Part shown: positions 33,995 through 45,716 of the stretch, in pieces
How the letters are laid out: each line of letters starts with the position of its first letter
Numbering within the stretch: position 1 is the first letter of the stretch
Assembly (NCBI GenBank): GCA_031769625.1
Contig: JAUIMM010000015.1
Coordinates: forward strand, 24,857,001 to 24,921,000
Origin: Taudactylus pleione
Lineage: Eukaryota > Chordata > Amphibia > Anura > Myobatrachidae
Direction of reading: 5' to 3'
Length of the DNA stretch: 64,000 nucleotides
Notes under the pieces: generated by a model
Databases searched by the model: none
Seen by the model: only the letters and a program-made list of their open reading frames with translations
Told to the model about the DNA's origin: nothing
Translations under genes and position numbers: made by a program

Positions 33995-34405
33995 GGGCCT
34001 GATTCAGAGGCGCTCATAGCTGTGGGTGACCTGGCGATGGGCGTGATAATCACGAACATCGGGCTTGCGACGAGACCCTTGTGGTAGGGTCTCGGTTCCC
34101 GCAAGCCCGAGTGAACTTCCTGCTCTAATAGAGCAGGAAGTTCACTACTGACATCACGAATGATGTCAGTAGGGCCGCCCACAAACGGCAGGCGTTCCTT
34201 CGGGAATGCCTCCGTTTGTCCAGCCACCCCCCCTCCCCACCTACAAAACGGGGCGAGCTGTCGAACAACATCGACAGCCGCCCCGGTTTGTAATAAGCCC
34301 CGGAGCGAGTGCAGTTCTCGCTCGCGCACGCCGCGTGTGCGCACTGGCCAACCATCGACATGCTTGCGAGCGCTATGCACTCACGAGCAGGTCTGAATCA
34401 GGCCC
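33995..34405. mobile_element. MITE with stacked internal hairpins, GGGCCTGATTCAGAG family
   Basis: Ends GGGCCTGATTCAGAGG and TCTGAATCAGGCCC, with a 3-bp ATG duplication (33992-33994 and 34406-34408). The left half holds consecutive hairpins: GGGCTTGCG..CGCAAGCCC, GAGACCC..GGGTCTC, GAACTTCCTGCTC..GAGCAGGAAGTTC and CTGACATCA..TGATGTCAG. The 205-codon minus-strand open frame across it is a composition effect. Confidence 0.85.
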
Positions 34406-34408
34406 ATG

Positions 34409-34867
34409 GTAAGCTCTGCACCCCAACACACCCCCACCAATCAACAGAGCCGGGGTAGTCTGATATTTATTTTTATTTGGATTAACAACAAATAAAATGA
34501 TAATATATTCAGAATGGTGCGCATCGATGCTTGAACATGTCTGAAGATAACTAGTATAAGTACTGTTTTTTATGTTTCATCTAAGACAAAGACATTTTAT
34601 TCATAATATTGAATGCAACTTTTTAAAATGCTTAAAAATACACAGTATAACCCTAAAAACAGGTATGCTCTAAATATAAGAGTAGAAATTCACATATTTT
34701 TAAAGACTATTGACCAAATTCGCAAAAGTGGTGTTAGGTCACATATAGTGTTAATAACAAAATGTTTAAGTACAATAGGTATCCTGTATTGCTGTCAATA
34801 AAGCAGTGAGTGTGACCAGCTGTTGCCTGCAGTCTTTTGCCTGCAGAAAACTAGGCACCAATAATAT
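34409..34867. other. Non-coding spacer
   Basis: AT-rich; nothing recognised. Confidence 0.4.
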
Positions 34868-35482
34868 CCCTTTTCCACCTGCCAAAATACCTGGGTTATT
34901 GCAGTATCAACCCGGGTAACGGCTCAGTGGAAAAGGTTCCTAGGGAAAAATCCTGGGTCGATAGCAAGGTTTTACGCAGGTAAAACCCTGGTCAGGCTCA
35001 GTGGAAATGGGTAACCTGGGTCCTCCGACCTGGTACCCACTTATAGCATGATGATTGGGTGGTATTCGTAAGCTGTCTGTGACAGCTGTCACTGGGGAGT
35101 GAAAAATTACAGCCTCCCTGTATGGTCTAGACCGTTCTAGTTTTTACCCCATCCCCCTTCATGCGGGGAGGCTGTAATCTCTTGCTGCCTGTCTCCCCGG
35201 TGACAACTGTGACATCACACAGCCTCACGAAAGGACACCCCCCGAGAAGGACCCCCTCCTATGGTCGCCGGTCCGCTTCGGTCTGGCGTTCAGGGGAGAG
35301 CTGGAGTTTCCAGCGCTTGGTGATGACATCATCCCGTGTATAGTATGAATGGCTAAAGCAGTGCCGACCTGGGATATTCCCGGGTTGGCACCGCAGTGGG
35401 AATGGGGTAAATCCCGAGTCTGACCCTGCTTGGAACTCTGTTTGAAATCCCGGGACAGACCCGGGATTTGGTGGAAAAGGGG
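34868..35482. mobile_element. MITE, CCCTTTTCCACC family, about 615 bp
   Basis: The ends CCCTTTTCCACCTGCCAAAA and GGATTTGGTGGAAAAGGGG are inverted, with repeated CCCGGG-type motifs (AACCCGGGTAAC, TTCCCGGGTTGG) throughout. No target duplication is clear. Confidence 0.7.
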
Positions 35483-35779
35483 TGAAAAAAAAACAACCAA
35501 AAAGGAATAACAGTGCTAATTATTACATTCAAAAATGCAAAAATATATATACTTTATATAATCAAAATACTGTTTAATTAGGGTAGAGTACTGTATATCC
35601 AAATCTTTGTGTACTCAACAGAATAATGCTGGTAGCCTAGTACCTATATTTTATTATACATATTTGACATGACTGGTGAAATTGAAACTACTAGACTACT
35701 CCCCCCACCAATACACGAGTTTAGGCTGATTATACCCCAATGGGGTTTTCAGGTCATAGGCAGGGGAGTTTGGATACTT

Positions 35780-36232
35780 GGAGCTGTTGGTGTTAGACTG
35801 GCATTTGTCCCCATCTAAGCCTAGAGTTGTTGGTGATGGGCTGGCAGTTGTCCTTATTTAAAGCCTAGAGTTGTTGGTGGACAGGCAGCTGTCCCCATCT
35901 AAGCCGAGAGTTGTTGGTGATGGGCTGACAGTTGTCCCCATCTAAGCCTAGAGTTGTTAATGATGGGCTGGCAGTTGTCCCCATCTAAGCCTAGAGATGT
36001 TGGTGTTGGACTGGCAGTTGTCCCCATCTAAGCCTAGAGTTGTTAATGATGTTCTGGCAGTTATCTACATCTATGCCTAGAGTTGTTGGTGATGGGCTGG
36101 CAGTTGTCCCCATCTAAGACTAGAGTTGTTGGTATGGGCTGGCATTTACCTAGAGTTGTTAGTGTTAGGCTGGAAGTTGCCCCCATCTAAGCCTAGAGTT
36201 GTTGGTGATGGGATAGCAGTTGACCCCATCTG
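35780..36232. repeat. Minisatellite, 40-44 bp unit, about ten copies
   Basis: Unit CTAGAGTTGTTGGTGATGGG followed by CTGGCAGTTGTCCCCATCTA, then AGC. Start-to-start distances that I measured are 44, 40 and 43 bp. The last copies are diverged. Confidence 0.9.
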
Positions 36233-36529
36233 CTGTAGGCATTGAGTTGGTGATGGGCATGTGTAGCTTCAAGACAGTCTGTGAAGAGATAGTGAAGCAG
36301 TAGAAAAGTCCCCTTTTTCCGAAAGGCCGTCTCCGCAAAAAGAGCAGTTTTTCATAAGTAGTAATTAAGTAGAGTAGCCATGATGAATGCCTCCAATACA
36401 AGGATTGAACTCACAGCAAGTTTAATCCTTAATTATCACAGGGATACTCTTCCCTTCATGAATAGATCCCTAAATCACACATTTAATAACAGAAAAGTCT
36501 TTATTTGTTTTTTTTTTAAGTGAGTACTA

Positions 36530-36690
36530 TGAAGGTGCTGGGAAGTACTCATATTAATTTGATAATGTTTCAAGCTGCTCAAATTTGGATTAAATTTCAT
36601 TTTGGATTCATTTTATATATTGTGTTCCACTATAGTGTATCTTAGAGACAAACAAAATTGTGAAAGAATTTTGTGGAAATCAAATTTTAG
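36530..36690. repeat. Left member of a 160-bp direct repeat flanking the L1 fragment
   Basis: From TGAAGGTGCTGGGAAGTACT to AATCAAATTTTAG. It is about 90% identical by eye to 37977-38138, same orientation. Confidence 0.85.
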
Positions 36691-37021
36691 TGCAATCTGT
36701 TTTTATTAAAGAAAAGCAAAAAAAAAATTGAGAACAACAATCAAGGTCATACGTGTGAAGAGCAAGACTAACACTAACAAAACCTGAGCAATTCAGGAAT
36801 TACTGACCGATGACATGTAGTATTAGCTACTTTGTCTAAAATAACTGAAACAAGTATACTGAATAAAAAGTACAGGGAGAGTTCAGAGTGTGTAGTAGAC
36901 AGAAAAGGCAGATTGAACAGAGTATAAGGGAAATGGAGATAGTAAATAAATGCGATACCATAAATACGATGAGTGATTAGGGGGAGTGGATGCAAAGTGT
37001 AAATCATAATCCAGTGTTTCC

Positions 37022-37962
37022 TTGAAATCCAGCCAGGAAAACCAAATTGAGGTAAAGGATGACTATGCCAGGCTTAAGGAAGACCTAAGATCCTCCATGA
37101 TCATATAGAGGTCGATCCTCTGGAGCCGCTGAGAGATAGAGGGCAGAGCAGGAGATCTCCAAAGGCATGGGATAACTGATTTTGCTGCATTCATGAGGTG
37201 GTGGATTAAAAACTTCTTAATTAATGAGATGGGCATGTCCATTAAATTGAGAAGCCAGAACTCAGGTGTGTCAGGGATCTTTTCCGAGATCTGTCGGACT
37301 TGCTACCACAAGCCTCTCAATTTTGGGCACAGCCACCATATACATTGTAGAGGGGTGCCAGGCATCTGGCCACACCTTCAGCATAGGTCAGAGAGGCCTG
37401 GGAACAGCTTGTGGAGATGCACAGGGCATCTATATCAACGAGACAATATCTTGTACTGAGTCTCGAGTACCAGTATCAAGGAAGAACTAGCAAAAGTATA
37501 AGCAAACATCTGGGACCACTGGTCTTCAGTCAATTCTCTGGACAGTTCCTTGTGTCATGCGATAACATAATATGGCATATGGTCCGTGAGGCCAGCTAAA
37601 CAAATCTGCTATAGAGTAGATATTAAATGTCTAGGTGGGGACTGTGAGAGACATATGGACTCAAAAGGTGTCGGGTTCCACACTACAGTGCATGCAGGCA
37701 TCGAGGCAAGATAGTGTCTAACCTGAAGGTAAAACCAAAATTAAGTTGATGGGAGACCATAGACACTTTGGAGATCTGCAAAGGACTGTAACGCTTGAAC
37801 AGTTGAAAGAGACAAGTTATATCTTGTAGGGACCAGGCAGGGTGGGGGGATAGTCCTTGAAGAAATTTTGAGTTGCAAGTCAAGGGTGTGAGCAAAGAGG
37901 TACCTGGGTAAAATGGGTGATAACAGAAAAAACTTTAACTGCATAACAATTATACATGTCAA
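37022..37962 (-). pseudogene. L1-type LINE ORF2 C-terminal remnant
   Basis: On the minus strand the translation shows, in order: an LQSVYGLPST then FWFYLQVRHYLASM segment (about 37680-37790) typical of the region after the L1 reverse transcriptase; a gap; then LFPGLSDLC-RCGQMPGTPL and CIWWLCPKLRGLW (about 37300-37420), the terminal zinc-knuckle-like C-C-H-C region of L1 ORF2. After that QVRQISEKIPDTPEFWLLNL and QRLQRIDLYMIMEDL follow. Stops and frameshifts interrupt it several times. No endonuclease or RT core remains, so it is 5'-truncated or broken. No poly(A) tract is clear at its left (3') side. Confidence 0.85.
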
Positions 37963-37976
37963 AGTCTTGAGTTCTG

Positions 37977-38138
37977 TGAAGGTGCTGGGAAGTACTCATA
38001 TTAATTTGATAATTATGTTTCAAGCTGCTCAAATTTGGATCAAATTGCATTTTGAAATCACATTACGTATCATGTTCCACTATAATGTATCTTAGAGACA
38101 AACAAAATTGTGAAAGTATTTTGGGCAAATCAAATTTT
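37977..38138. repeat. Right member of the 160-bp direct repeat
   Basis: Partner of 36530-36690. Together they bracket the L1 fragment. The repeat shows no open frame or terminal structure of its own. Confidence 0.85.
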
Positions 38139-38243
38139 GGAAGCGGAACAGGCCATTTTAAAAACATGCAAGTTTCCCACAAATAAATAAAATTGCCATT
38201 CCACCCTGCATTTGTAATTTCTACTGTGCATTCTTCTCACTTA

Positions 38244-38432
38244 GAGGCTTATTTATCAAGCAGTGAAAAACTTAGTGAAGTGGAGAAGTTGCCCATGGCA
38301 ACCAATCAGCTCCTACCTATTATTTTATAGACTGTACTTAATAAATGTTACTTCAAAGCTGATTGGTTGCCAAGGGCAACTTCTCCACTGGTGCGCTTCG
38401 CTAAGTTTTTCACTGCTTGATAAATAGACCCC
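38244..38432. mobile_element. Harbinger-like palindromic MITE, 189 bp
   Basis: The arms GAGGCTTATTTATCAAGCAG and CTGCTTGATAAATAGACCCC, with inner GGAGAAGTTGCCCATGGCAA pairing. TTA is duplicated (38241-38243 and 38433-38435). Confidence 0.9.
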
Positions 38433-38495
38433 TTATTGGCCTATATGTAAAGGCTTGTGAGTTGCAGCAACTGGCATGATTTTGGTGCTTTAGCC

Positions 38496-38686
38496 CAGTG
38501 GTTCTCAAACTCGTCCTCAGGACCCCACACGGCTCACGTTTAGCAGGTACACAGGAGTGTTCATTACGCACTGACACATTTTAAAAGATCCACAGGTGAA
38601 GCTAATTATTTCACTTGTGGTTCTGTGAGTAGACCTGAAAAACATGCACTATTTGGGGTCCTGATGGCCGAGTTTGAGAACCTGTG
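38496..38686. mobile_element. hAT MITE, CAGTGGTTCTCAAACTCG family, 191 bp
   Basis: The ends CAGTGGTTCTCAAACTCG and CGAGTTTGAGAACCTGTG. Flanks CTTTAGCC (38488-38495) and ATTTAGCC (38687-38694) match at 7 of 8. A relative lies at 49315-49496. Confidence 0.88.
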
Positions 38687-39119
38687 ATTTAGCCCATAGA
38701 TTTAAAGTAACAATTTAAAGGCACCAACCAGATTTGTTTTTCCTTTTCAATTTTGACATTTTAAAATTGGGAATGGGCAGGTTCGGATTTCCGAAATCCG
38801 AACCCCCTCGAGCCCCCCCGCGATCCGAGCCGGGATCTGAGTCAGGCTCTGATTTTCCAGTCTGATTTGGATCTGAAAACGAGGCAAAACGTCATCATCC
38901 CACTGGTGGATTCTCGCGGGTTTTGGATTCTATAGAAGGTCCCACGATCGCCAACATTTTTTCATTTCGGCTGTGGAGTGTACACAGGGAGGGAGCTGGG
39001 ATTTGTGTCTTGGTTGCTGCTGACTGACGCTGACCATAGGGGCACGCTGACCATAGGGGCTGGCTGGCTATTGTTGTCCAGTACTGTGCTGCTGTCTGTC
39101 AAGGGCTGCTGCCCCGAAA

Positions 39120-42100
39120 AAAAGAAAAAAAAGAAAAAAACACTTGTCACTGTCATCGGCATAGCTGTCAATGTCACTATCATTGGCATAGCTGTCGCTG
39201 TCACAAAAAAAATTACCTGTCAATGTCATCAGCGTAGCTGTCACTCTCACTGTAATCGGTGTAGCTGTCACTCTCACTGTCATCGGTGTAGCTGTCACTC
39301 TCACTGTCATCGGTGTAGCTGTCACTCTCACTGTCATAAAAAAACACCTGTCACTGTCATCAGCGTAGCTGTCCCTGTCATCGGCATAGCTGTCACTGTA
39401 TTAAAAAAACACATGTCACTGCCATTTGTGTAGCTGTCACTGTCATCAGCGTAGTGGTCGCTGTCACTGCCATTGGCGTAGCTGTCGCTGTAACTGTCTT
39501 AAAAAAACACCTGTCACTGTCATTGGCGTAGCTGTCACTGTCATAAAAAAACACCTGTCACTGTCATCGGTCAGGCTGTCGCTGTCACTGTCAACAGTAT
39601 AGCTGTCACTGTCATCGGTGTAGCTGTCACTGTCATCAGCATAGCGGTCACTGTCACTATCATTGGCATAGCTGTCGCTGTCATAAAAAAACCACCTGTC
39701 ACTGTCATTGGTATCACTGTCATTGGTATCACTGTCGCTGTCACTGTCATCAGTATAGCTGTCACTGTCATTGGCGTAGCTGTCACTATCATAAAAAAAC
39801 ACCTGTCACTGTCATCGGTCAGGCTGTCGCTGTCCCTGTCATCGGTCAGGCTGTCGCTGTCACTGTCATCAGTATAGCTGTCACTGTCATCGGCGTAGCT
39901 GTCACTGTCATAAAAAAACACCTGTCACTGTCATCAGCGTAGCTGTCACTGTCATCAGCGTAGCTGTCACTGTCATCGGCATAGCTGTCACTGTAATAAA
40001 AAAACACATGTCACTGTCATTTGTGTAGCTGTCACTGTCATCAGCGTAGTGGTCGCTGTCACTGCCATTGGCATAGCTGTCGCTGTCACTGTCATAAAAA
40101 TACACCTGTCACTGTCATTTGTGTAGCTGTCGCTGTAACTGTCTTAAAAAAACACCTGTCACTGTCATCGGTCAGGCTGTCGCTGTCCCTGTCATCGGTC
40201 AGGCTGTCACTGTCATTGGCGTAGCTGTCACTGTCATAAAAAACACCTGTCACTGTCATCGGTCAGGCTGTCGCTGTCCCTGTCATCGGTCAGGCTGTCG
40301 CTGTCACTGTCATCAGTATAGCTGTCACTGTCATTGGCGTAGCTGTCACTATCATAAAAAAACACCTGTCACTGTCATCGGTGTAGCTGTCACTGTCATC
40401 AGCATAGCTGTCACTGTCACTATCATTGGCATAGCTGTCGCTGTCATAAAAAAACCACCTGTCACTGTCATTGGTATCACTGTCGCTGTCACAAAAAAAA
40501 TTACCTGTCACTGTCATCGTTGTTGCTGTCACTGTCAATGTCATCAGCATAGCTGTCACTCTCACTGTCATCGGTGTAGCTGTCACTCTCACTTTCATCG
40601 GCGTAGCTGTCACTGTCATAAAAAAACACCTGTCACTGTCATCGGTGTAGCTGTCACTCTCACTGTCATCGGCGTAGCTGTCACTGTCATAAAAAAACAC
40701 CTGTCACTGTCATCAGCGTAGCTGTCACTGTCATAAAAAAACACCTGTCACTGTCATCAGCGTAGCTGTCACTGTAATAAAAAAACACCTGTCACTGTCA
40801 TTTGTGTAGCTGTCACTGTCATCAGCGTAGTGGTCACTGTCACTATCATTGGCATAGCTGTCGCTGTCACTGTCATAAAAAAACACCTGTCACTGTCATC
40901 AGCGTAGCTGTCACTGTCATCGGCGTAGCTGTCACTGTCATAAAAAAACACCTATCACTGTCATCAGCGTAGCTGTCACTGTCATCAGCGTAGCTGTCAC
41001 TGTCATCGGCATAGCTGTCACTATAATAAAAAAACACATGTCACTGTCATTTGTGTAGCTGTCACTGTCATCAGCGTAGTGGTCGCTGTCACTGCCATTG
41101 GCATAGCTGTCGCTGTCACTGTCATAAAAATACACCTGTCACTGTCATTTGTGTAGCTGTCGCTGTTACTGTCATTGGCGTAGCTGTCGCTGTAACTGTC
41201 TTAAAAAAACACCTGTCACTGTCATCGGTCAGGCTGTCGCTGTCACTGTCATCAGTATAGCTGTCACTGTCATTGGCGTAGCTGTCACTATCATAAAAAA
41301 ACACCTGTCACTGTCATCGGTGTAGCTGTCACTGTCATCAGCATAGCTGTCACTGTCACTATCATTGGCATAGCTGTCACTCTCACTGTCATCGGTGTAG
41401 CTGTCACTCTCACTGTCATCGGCGTAGCTGTCACTGTCATAAAAAAACAACTGTCACTGTCATCGGTGTAGCTGTCACTCTCACTGTCATCGGCGTAGCT
41501 GTCACTGTCATAAAAAAACACCTGTCACTGTCATCAGCGTAGCTGTCACTGTAATAAAAAACACATGTCACTGTCATTTGCGTAGCTGTCACTGTCATAA
41601 AAAAACACCTGTCACTGTCATCGGTGTAGCTGTCACTCTCACTGTCATCGGCGTAGCTGTCACTGTCATAAAAAAACACCTGTCACTGTCATCGGCATAG
41701 CTGTCACTGTAATAAAAAAACACATGTCACTGTCATTTGTGTAGCTGTCACTGTCATCAGCGTAGTGGTCGCTGTCACTGCCATTGGCATAGCTGTCGCT
41801 GTCACTGTCATAAAAAAACACCTGTCACTGTATTTTGTGTAGCTGTCGCTGTCATAAAAAAACACCTGTCGCTGTCATAAAAAAACACCTGTCACTGTCA
41901 TCAGCGTAGCTGTCACTGTAATAAAAAAACACCTGTCACTGTCATTTGTGTAGCTGTCACTGTCATCAGCGTAGTGGTCACTGTCACTATCATTGGCATA
42001 GCTGTCGCTGTCATAAAAAAACACCTGTCACTGTCATCAGCGTAGCTGTCACTGTCATCGGCGTAGCTGTCACTGTCATAAAAAAACACCTGTCACAGTC

Positions 42101-45100
42101 ATCAGCGTAGCTGTCACTGTCATCAGCGTAGCTGTCACTGTCATCGGCATAGCTGTCACTGTAATAAAAAAACACATGTCACTGTCATTTGTGTAGCTGT
42201 CACTGTCATCAGCGTAGTGGTCGCTGTCACTGTCTTAAAAAAACACCTGTCACTGTCATCGGTCAGGCTGTCGCTGTCACTGTCATCAGTATAGCTGTCA
42301 CTGTCATCAGTATAGCTGTCACTATCATAAAAAAACACCTGTCACTGTCATCGGTGTAGCTGTCACTGTCATCAGCATAGCTGTCACTGTCACTATCATT
42401 GGCATAGCTGTCACTCTCACTGTCATCGGTGTAGCTGTCACTCTCACTGTCATCGGCGTAGCTGTCACTGTCATAAAAAAACACCTGTCACTGTCATCGG
42501 TGTAGCTGTCACTCTCACTGTCATCGGCGTAGCTGTCACTGTCATAAAAAAACACCTGTCACTGTCATCAGCGTAGCTGTCACTGTCATAAAAAAACACC
42601 TGTCACTGTCATCAGCGTAGCTGTCACTGTAATAAAAAAACACCTGTCACTGTCATTTGTGTAGCTGTCACTGTCATCAGCGTAGTGGTCACTGTCACTA
42701 TCATTGGCATAGCTGTCGCTGTCACTGTCATAAAAAAACACCTGTCACTGTCATCAGCGTAGCTGTCACTGTCATCGGCGTAGCTGTCACTGTCATTGGC
42801 GTAGCTGTCGCTGTAACTGTCTTAAAAAAACACCTGTCACTGTCATCGGTCAGGCTGTCGCTGTCACTGTCATCAGTATAGCTGTCACTGTCATCAGTAT
42901 AGCTGTCACTATCATAAAAAAACACCTGTCACTGTCATCAGCGTAGCTGTCACTGTCATCAGCGTAGCTGTCACTGTCATCGGCATAGCTGTCACTGTAA
43001 TAAAAAAACACATGTCACTGTCATTTGTGTAGCTGTCACTGTCATCAGCGTAGTGGTCGCTGTCACTGCCATTGGCATAGCTGTCGCTGTCACTGTCATA
43101 AAAAAACACCTGTCACTGTATTTTGTGTAGCTGTCGCTGTCATAAAAAAACACCTGTCGCTGTCATAAAAAAACACCTGTCACTGTCATCGGTGTAGCTG
43201 TCACTGTCATCAGCGTAGTGGTCGCTGTCACTGCCATTGGCATAGCTGTCGCTGTCACTGTCATAAAAATACACCTGTCACTGTCATTTGTGTAGCTGTC
43301 GCTGTTACTTTCATTGGCGTAGCTGTCGCTGTAACTGTCTTAAAAAAACACCTGTCACTGTCATCGGTCAGGCTGTCTCTGTCCCTGTCATCGGTCAGGC
43401 TGTCGCTGTCACTGTCATCAGTATAGCTGTCACTGTCATTGGCGTAGCTGTCACTATCATAAAAAAACACCTGTCACTGTCATCGGTCAGGCTGTCGCTG
43501 TCCCTGTCATCGGTCAGGCTGTCGCTGTCACTGTCATCAGTATAGCTGTCACTGTCATTGGCGTAGCTGTCACTATCATAAAAAAACACCTGTCACTGTC
43601 ATCGGTGTAGCTGTCACTGTCATCGGCATAGCTGTCACTGTCACTATCATTGGCATAGCTGTCGCTGTCATAAAAAAACCACCTGTCACTGTCATTGGTA
43701 TCACTGTCGCTGTAACAAAAAAAATTACCTGTCAATGTCATCAGCGTAGCTGTCACTCTCACTGTAATCGGTGTAGCTGTCACTCTCACTGTCATCGGTG
43801 TAGCTGTCACTCTCACTGTCATAAAAAAACACCTGTCACTGTCATCAGCGTAGCTGTCACTGTCATCGGCATAGCTGTCACTGTAATAAAAAAACACATG
43901 TCACTGTCATTTGTGTAGCTGTCACTGTCATCAGCGTAGTGGTCGCTGTCACTGCCATTGGCGTAGCTGTCGCAGTAACTGTCTTAAAAAAACACCTGTC
44001 ACTGTCATTGGCGTAGCTGTCACTGTCATAAAAAAACACCTGTCACTGTCATCGGTCAGGCTGTCGCTGTCACTGTCAACAGTATAGCTGTCACTGTCAT
44101 CGGTGTAGCTGTCACTGTCATCAGCATAGCGGTCACTGTCACTATCATTGGCATAGCTGTCGCTGTCATAAAAAAACCACCTGTCACTGTCATCGTTGTT
44201 GCTGTCACTGTCAATGTCATCAGCATAGCTGTCACTCTCACTGTCATCGGTGTAGCTGTCACTCTCACTGTCATCGGCGTAGCTGTCATTGTCATAAAAA
44301 AACACCTGTCACTGTCATCGGCGTAGCTGTCACTGTCATAAAAAAACACCTGTCACTGTCATCAGCGTAGCTGTCACTGTCATCAGCGTAGCTGTCACTG
44401 TCATCGGCATAGCTGTCACTGTAATAAAAAAACACATGTCACTGTCATTTGTGTAGCTGTCACTGTCATCAGCGTAGTGGTCGCTGTCACTGCCATTGGC
44501 ATAGCTGTCGCTGTCACTGTCATAAAAATACACCTGTCACTGTCATTTGTGTAGCTGTCGCTGTTACTTTCATTGGCGTAGCTGTCGCTGTAACTGTCTT
44601 AAAAAAACACCTGTCACTGTCATCGGTCAGGCTGTCGCTGTCCCTGTCATCGGTCAGGCTGTCGCTGTCACTGTCATCAGTATAGCTGTCACTGTCATTG
44701 GCGTAGCTGTCACTGTCATAAAAAACACCTGTCACTGTCATCGGTCAGGCTGTCGCTGTCCCTGTCATCAGTATAGCTGTCACTGTCATTGGCGTAGCTG
44801 TCACTGTCATAAAATACACCTGTCACTGTCATCGGTCAGGCTGTCGCTGTCACTGTCATTGGCGTAGCTGTCACTATCATAAAAAAACACCTGTCACTGT
44901 CATCGGTCAGGCTGTCGCTGTCCCTGTCATCGGTCAGGCTGTCGCTGTCACTGTCATCAGTATAGCTGTCACTGTCATCGGCGTAGCTGTCACTATCATA
45001 AAAAACACCTGTCACTGTCATCGGTGTAGCTGTCACTGTCATCAGCATAGCTGTCACTGTCACTATCATTGGCATAGCTGTCGCTGTCATAAAAAAACCA

Positions 45101-45675
45101 CCTGTCACTGTCATTGGTATCACTGTCGCTGTCACAAAAAAAATTACCTGTCACTGTCATCGTTGTTGCTGTCACTGTCAATGTCATCAGCATAGCTGTC
45201 ACTCTCACTGTCATCGGTGTAGCTGTCACTCTCACTGTCATCGGCGTAGCTGTCACTGTCATAAAAAAACACCTGTCACTGTCATCGGTGTAGCTGTCAC
45301 TCTCACTGTCATCGGCGTAGCTGTCACTGTCATAAAAAAACACCTGTCACTGTCATCAGCGTAGCTGTCACTGTCATCAGCGTAGCTGTCACTGTCATCG
45401 GCATAGCTGTCACTGTAATAAAAAAACACATGTCACTGTCATTTGTGTAGCTGTCACTGTCATCAGCGTAGTGGTCGCTGTCACTGCCATTGGCATAGCT
45501 GTCGCTGTCACTGTCATAAAAATACACCTGTCACTGTCATTTGTGTAGCTGTCGCTGTTACTTTCATTGGCGTAGCTGTCGCTGTAACTGTCTTAAAAAA
45601 ACACCTGTCACTGTCATCGGTCAGGCTGTCGCTGTCCCTGTCATCGGTCAGGCTGTCGCTGTCACTGTCATCAGT
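39120..45675. repeat. 6.5-kb satellite array, 21-bp base unit with higher-order blocks
   Basis: The base unit is TGTCACTGTCATCRGCGTAG plus C (21 bp), with variants carrying GGTCAGG, TTTGTGTAG, or an extra CTCACT (27 bp). Every 2-6 units the array is broken by TCATAAAAAAACACC. Larger blocks recur: 44340-44670 and 45334-45664 are identical as far as I can read, offset 994 bp, and about 41229-41450 and 42263-42484 are nearly so, offset 1034 bp. The block with TGTAGCTGTCACTG then TGGTCGCTGTC recurs about a dozen times at irregular spacing. Because 21 and 27 are multiples of three, long open frames appear on both strands (Asp-Ser or Cys-His rich); they are artefacts of the periodicity. Confidence 0.95.
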
Positions 45676-45716
45676 CTGAGGAGAAACGTAAATTTGCCAA
45701 TATGCCATTTACAACA

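Noticed and set aside
33763..34380. 205-codon minus-strand open frame
   Set aside because: It runs across a GC-rich MITE with stacked hairpins; composition explains it.
39120..45675. Many open frames rich in Asp-Ser-Tyr or Cys-His on both strands
   Set aside because: They follow from a 21-bp unit without stops; frames end at every poly-A spacer or length variant, and no start, splice or family evidence exists.
39120..45675. CRISPR-like array
   Set aside because: Units are contiguous and spacers are themselves repeated; no unique spacers and a vertebrate context.
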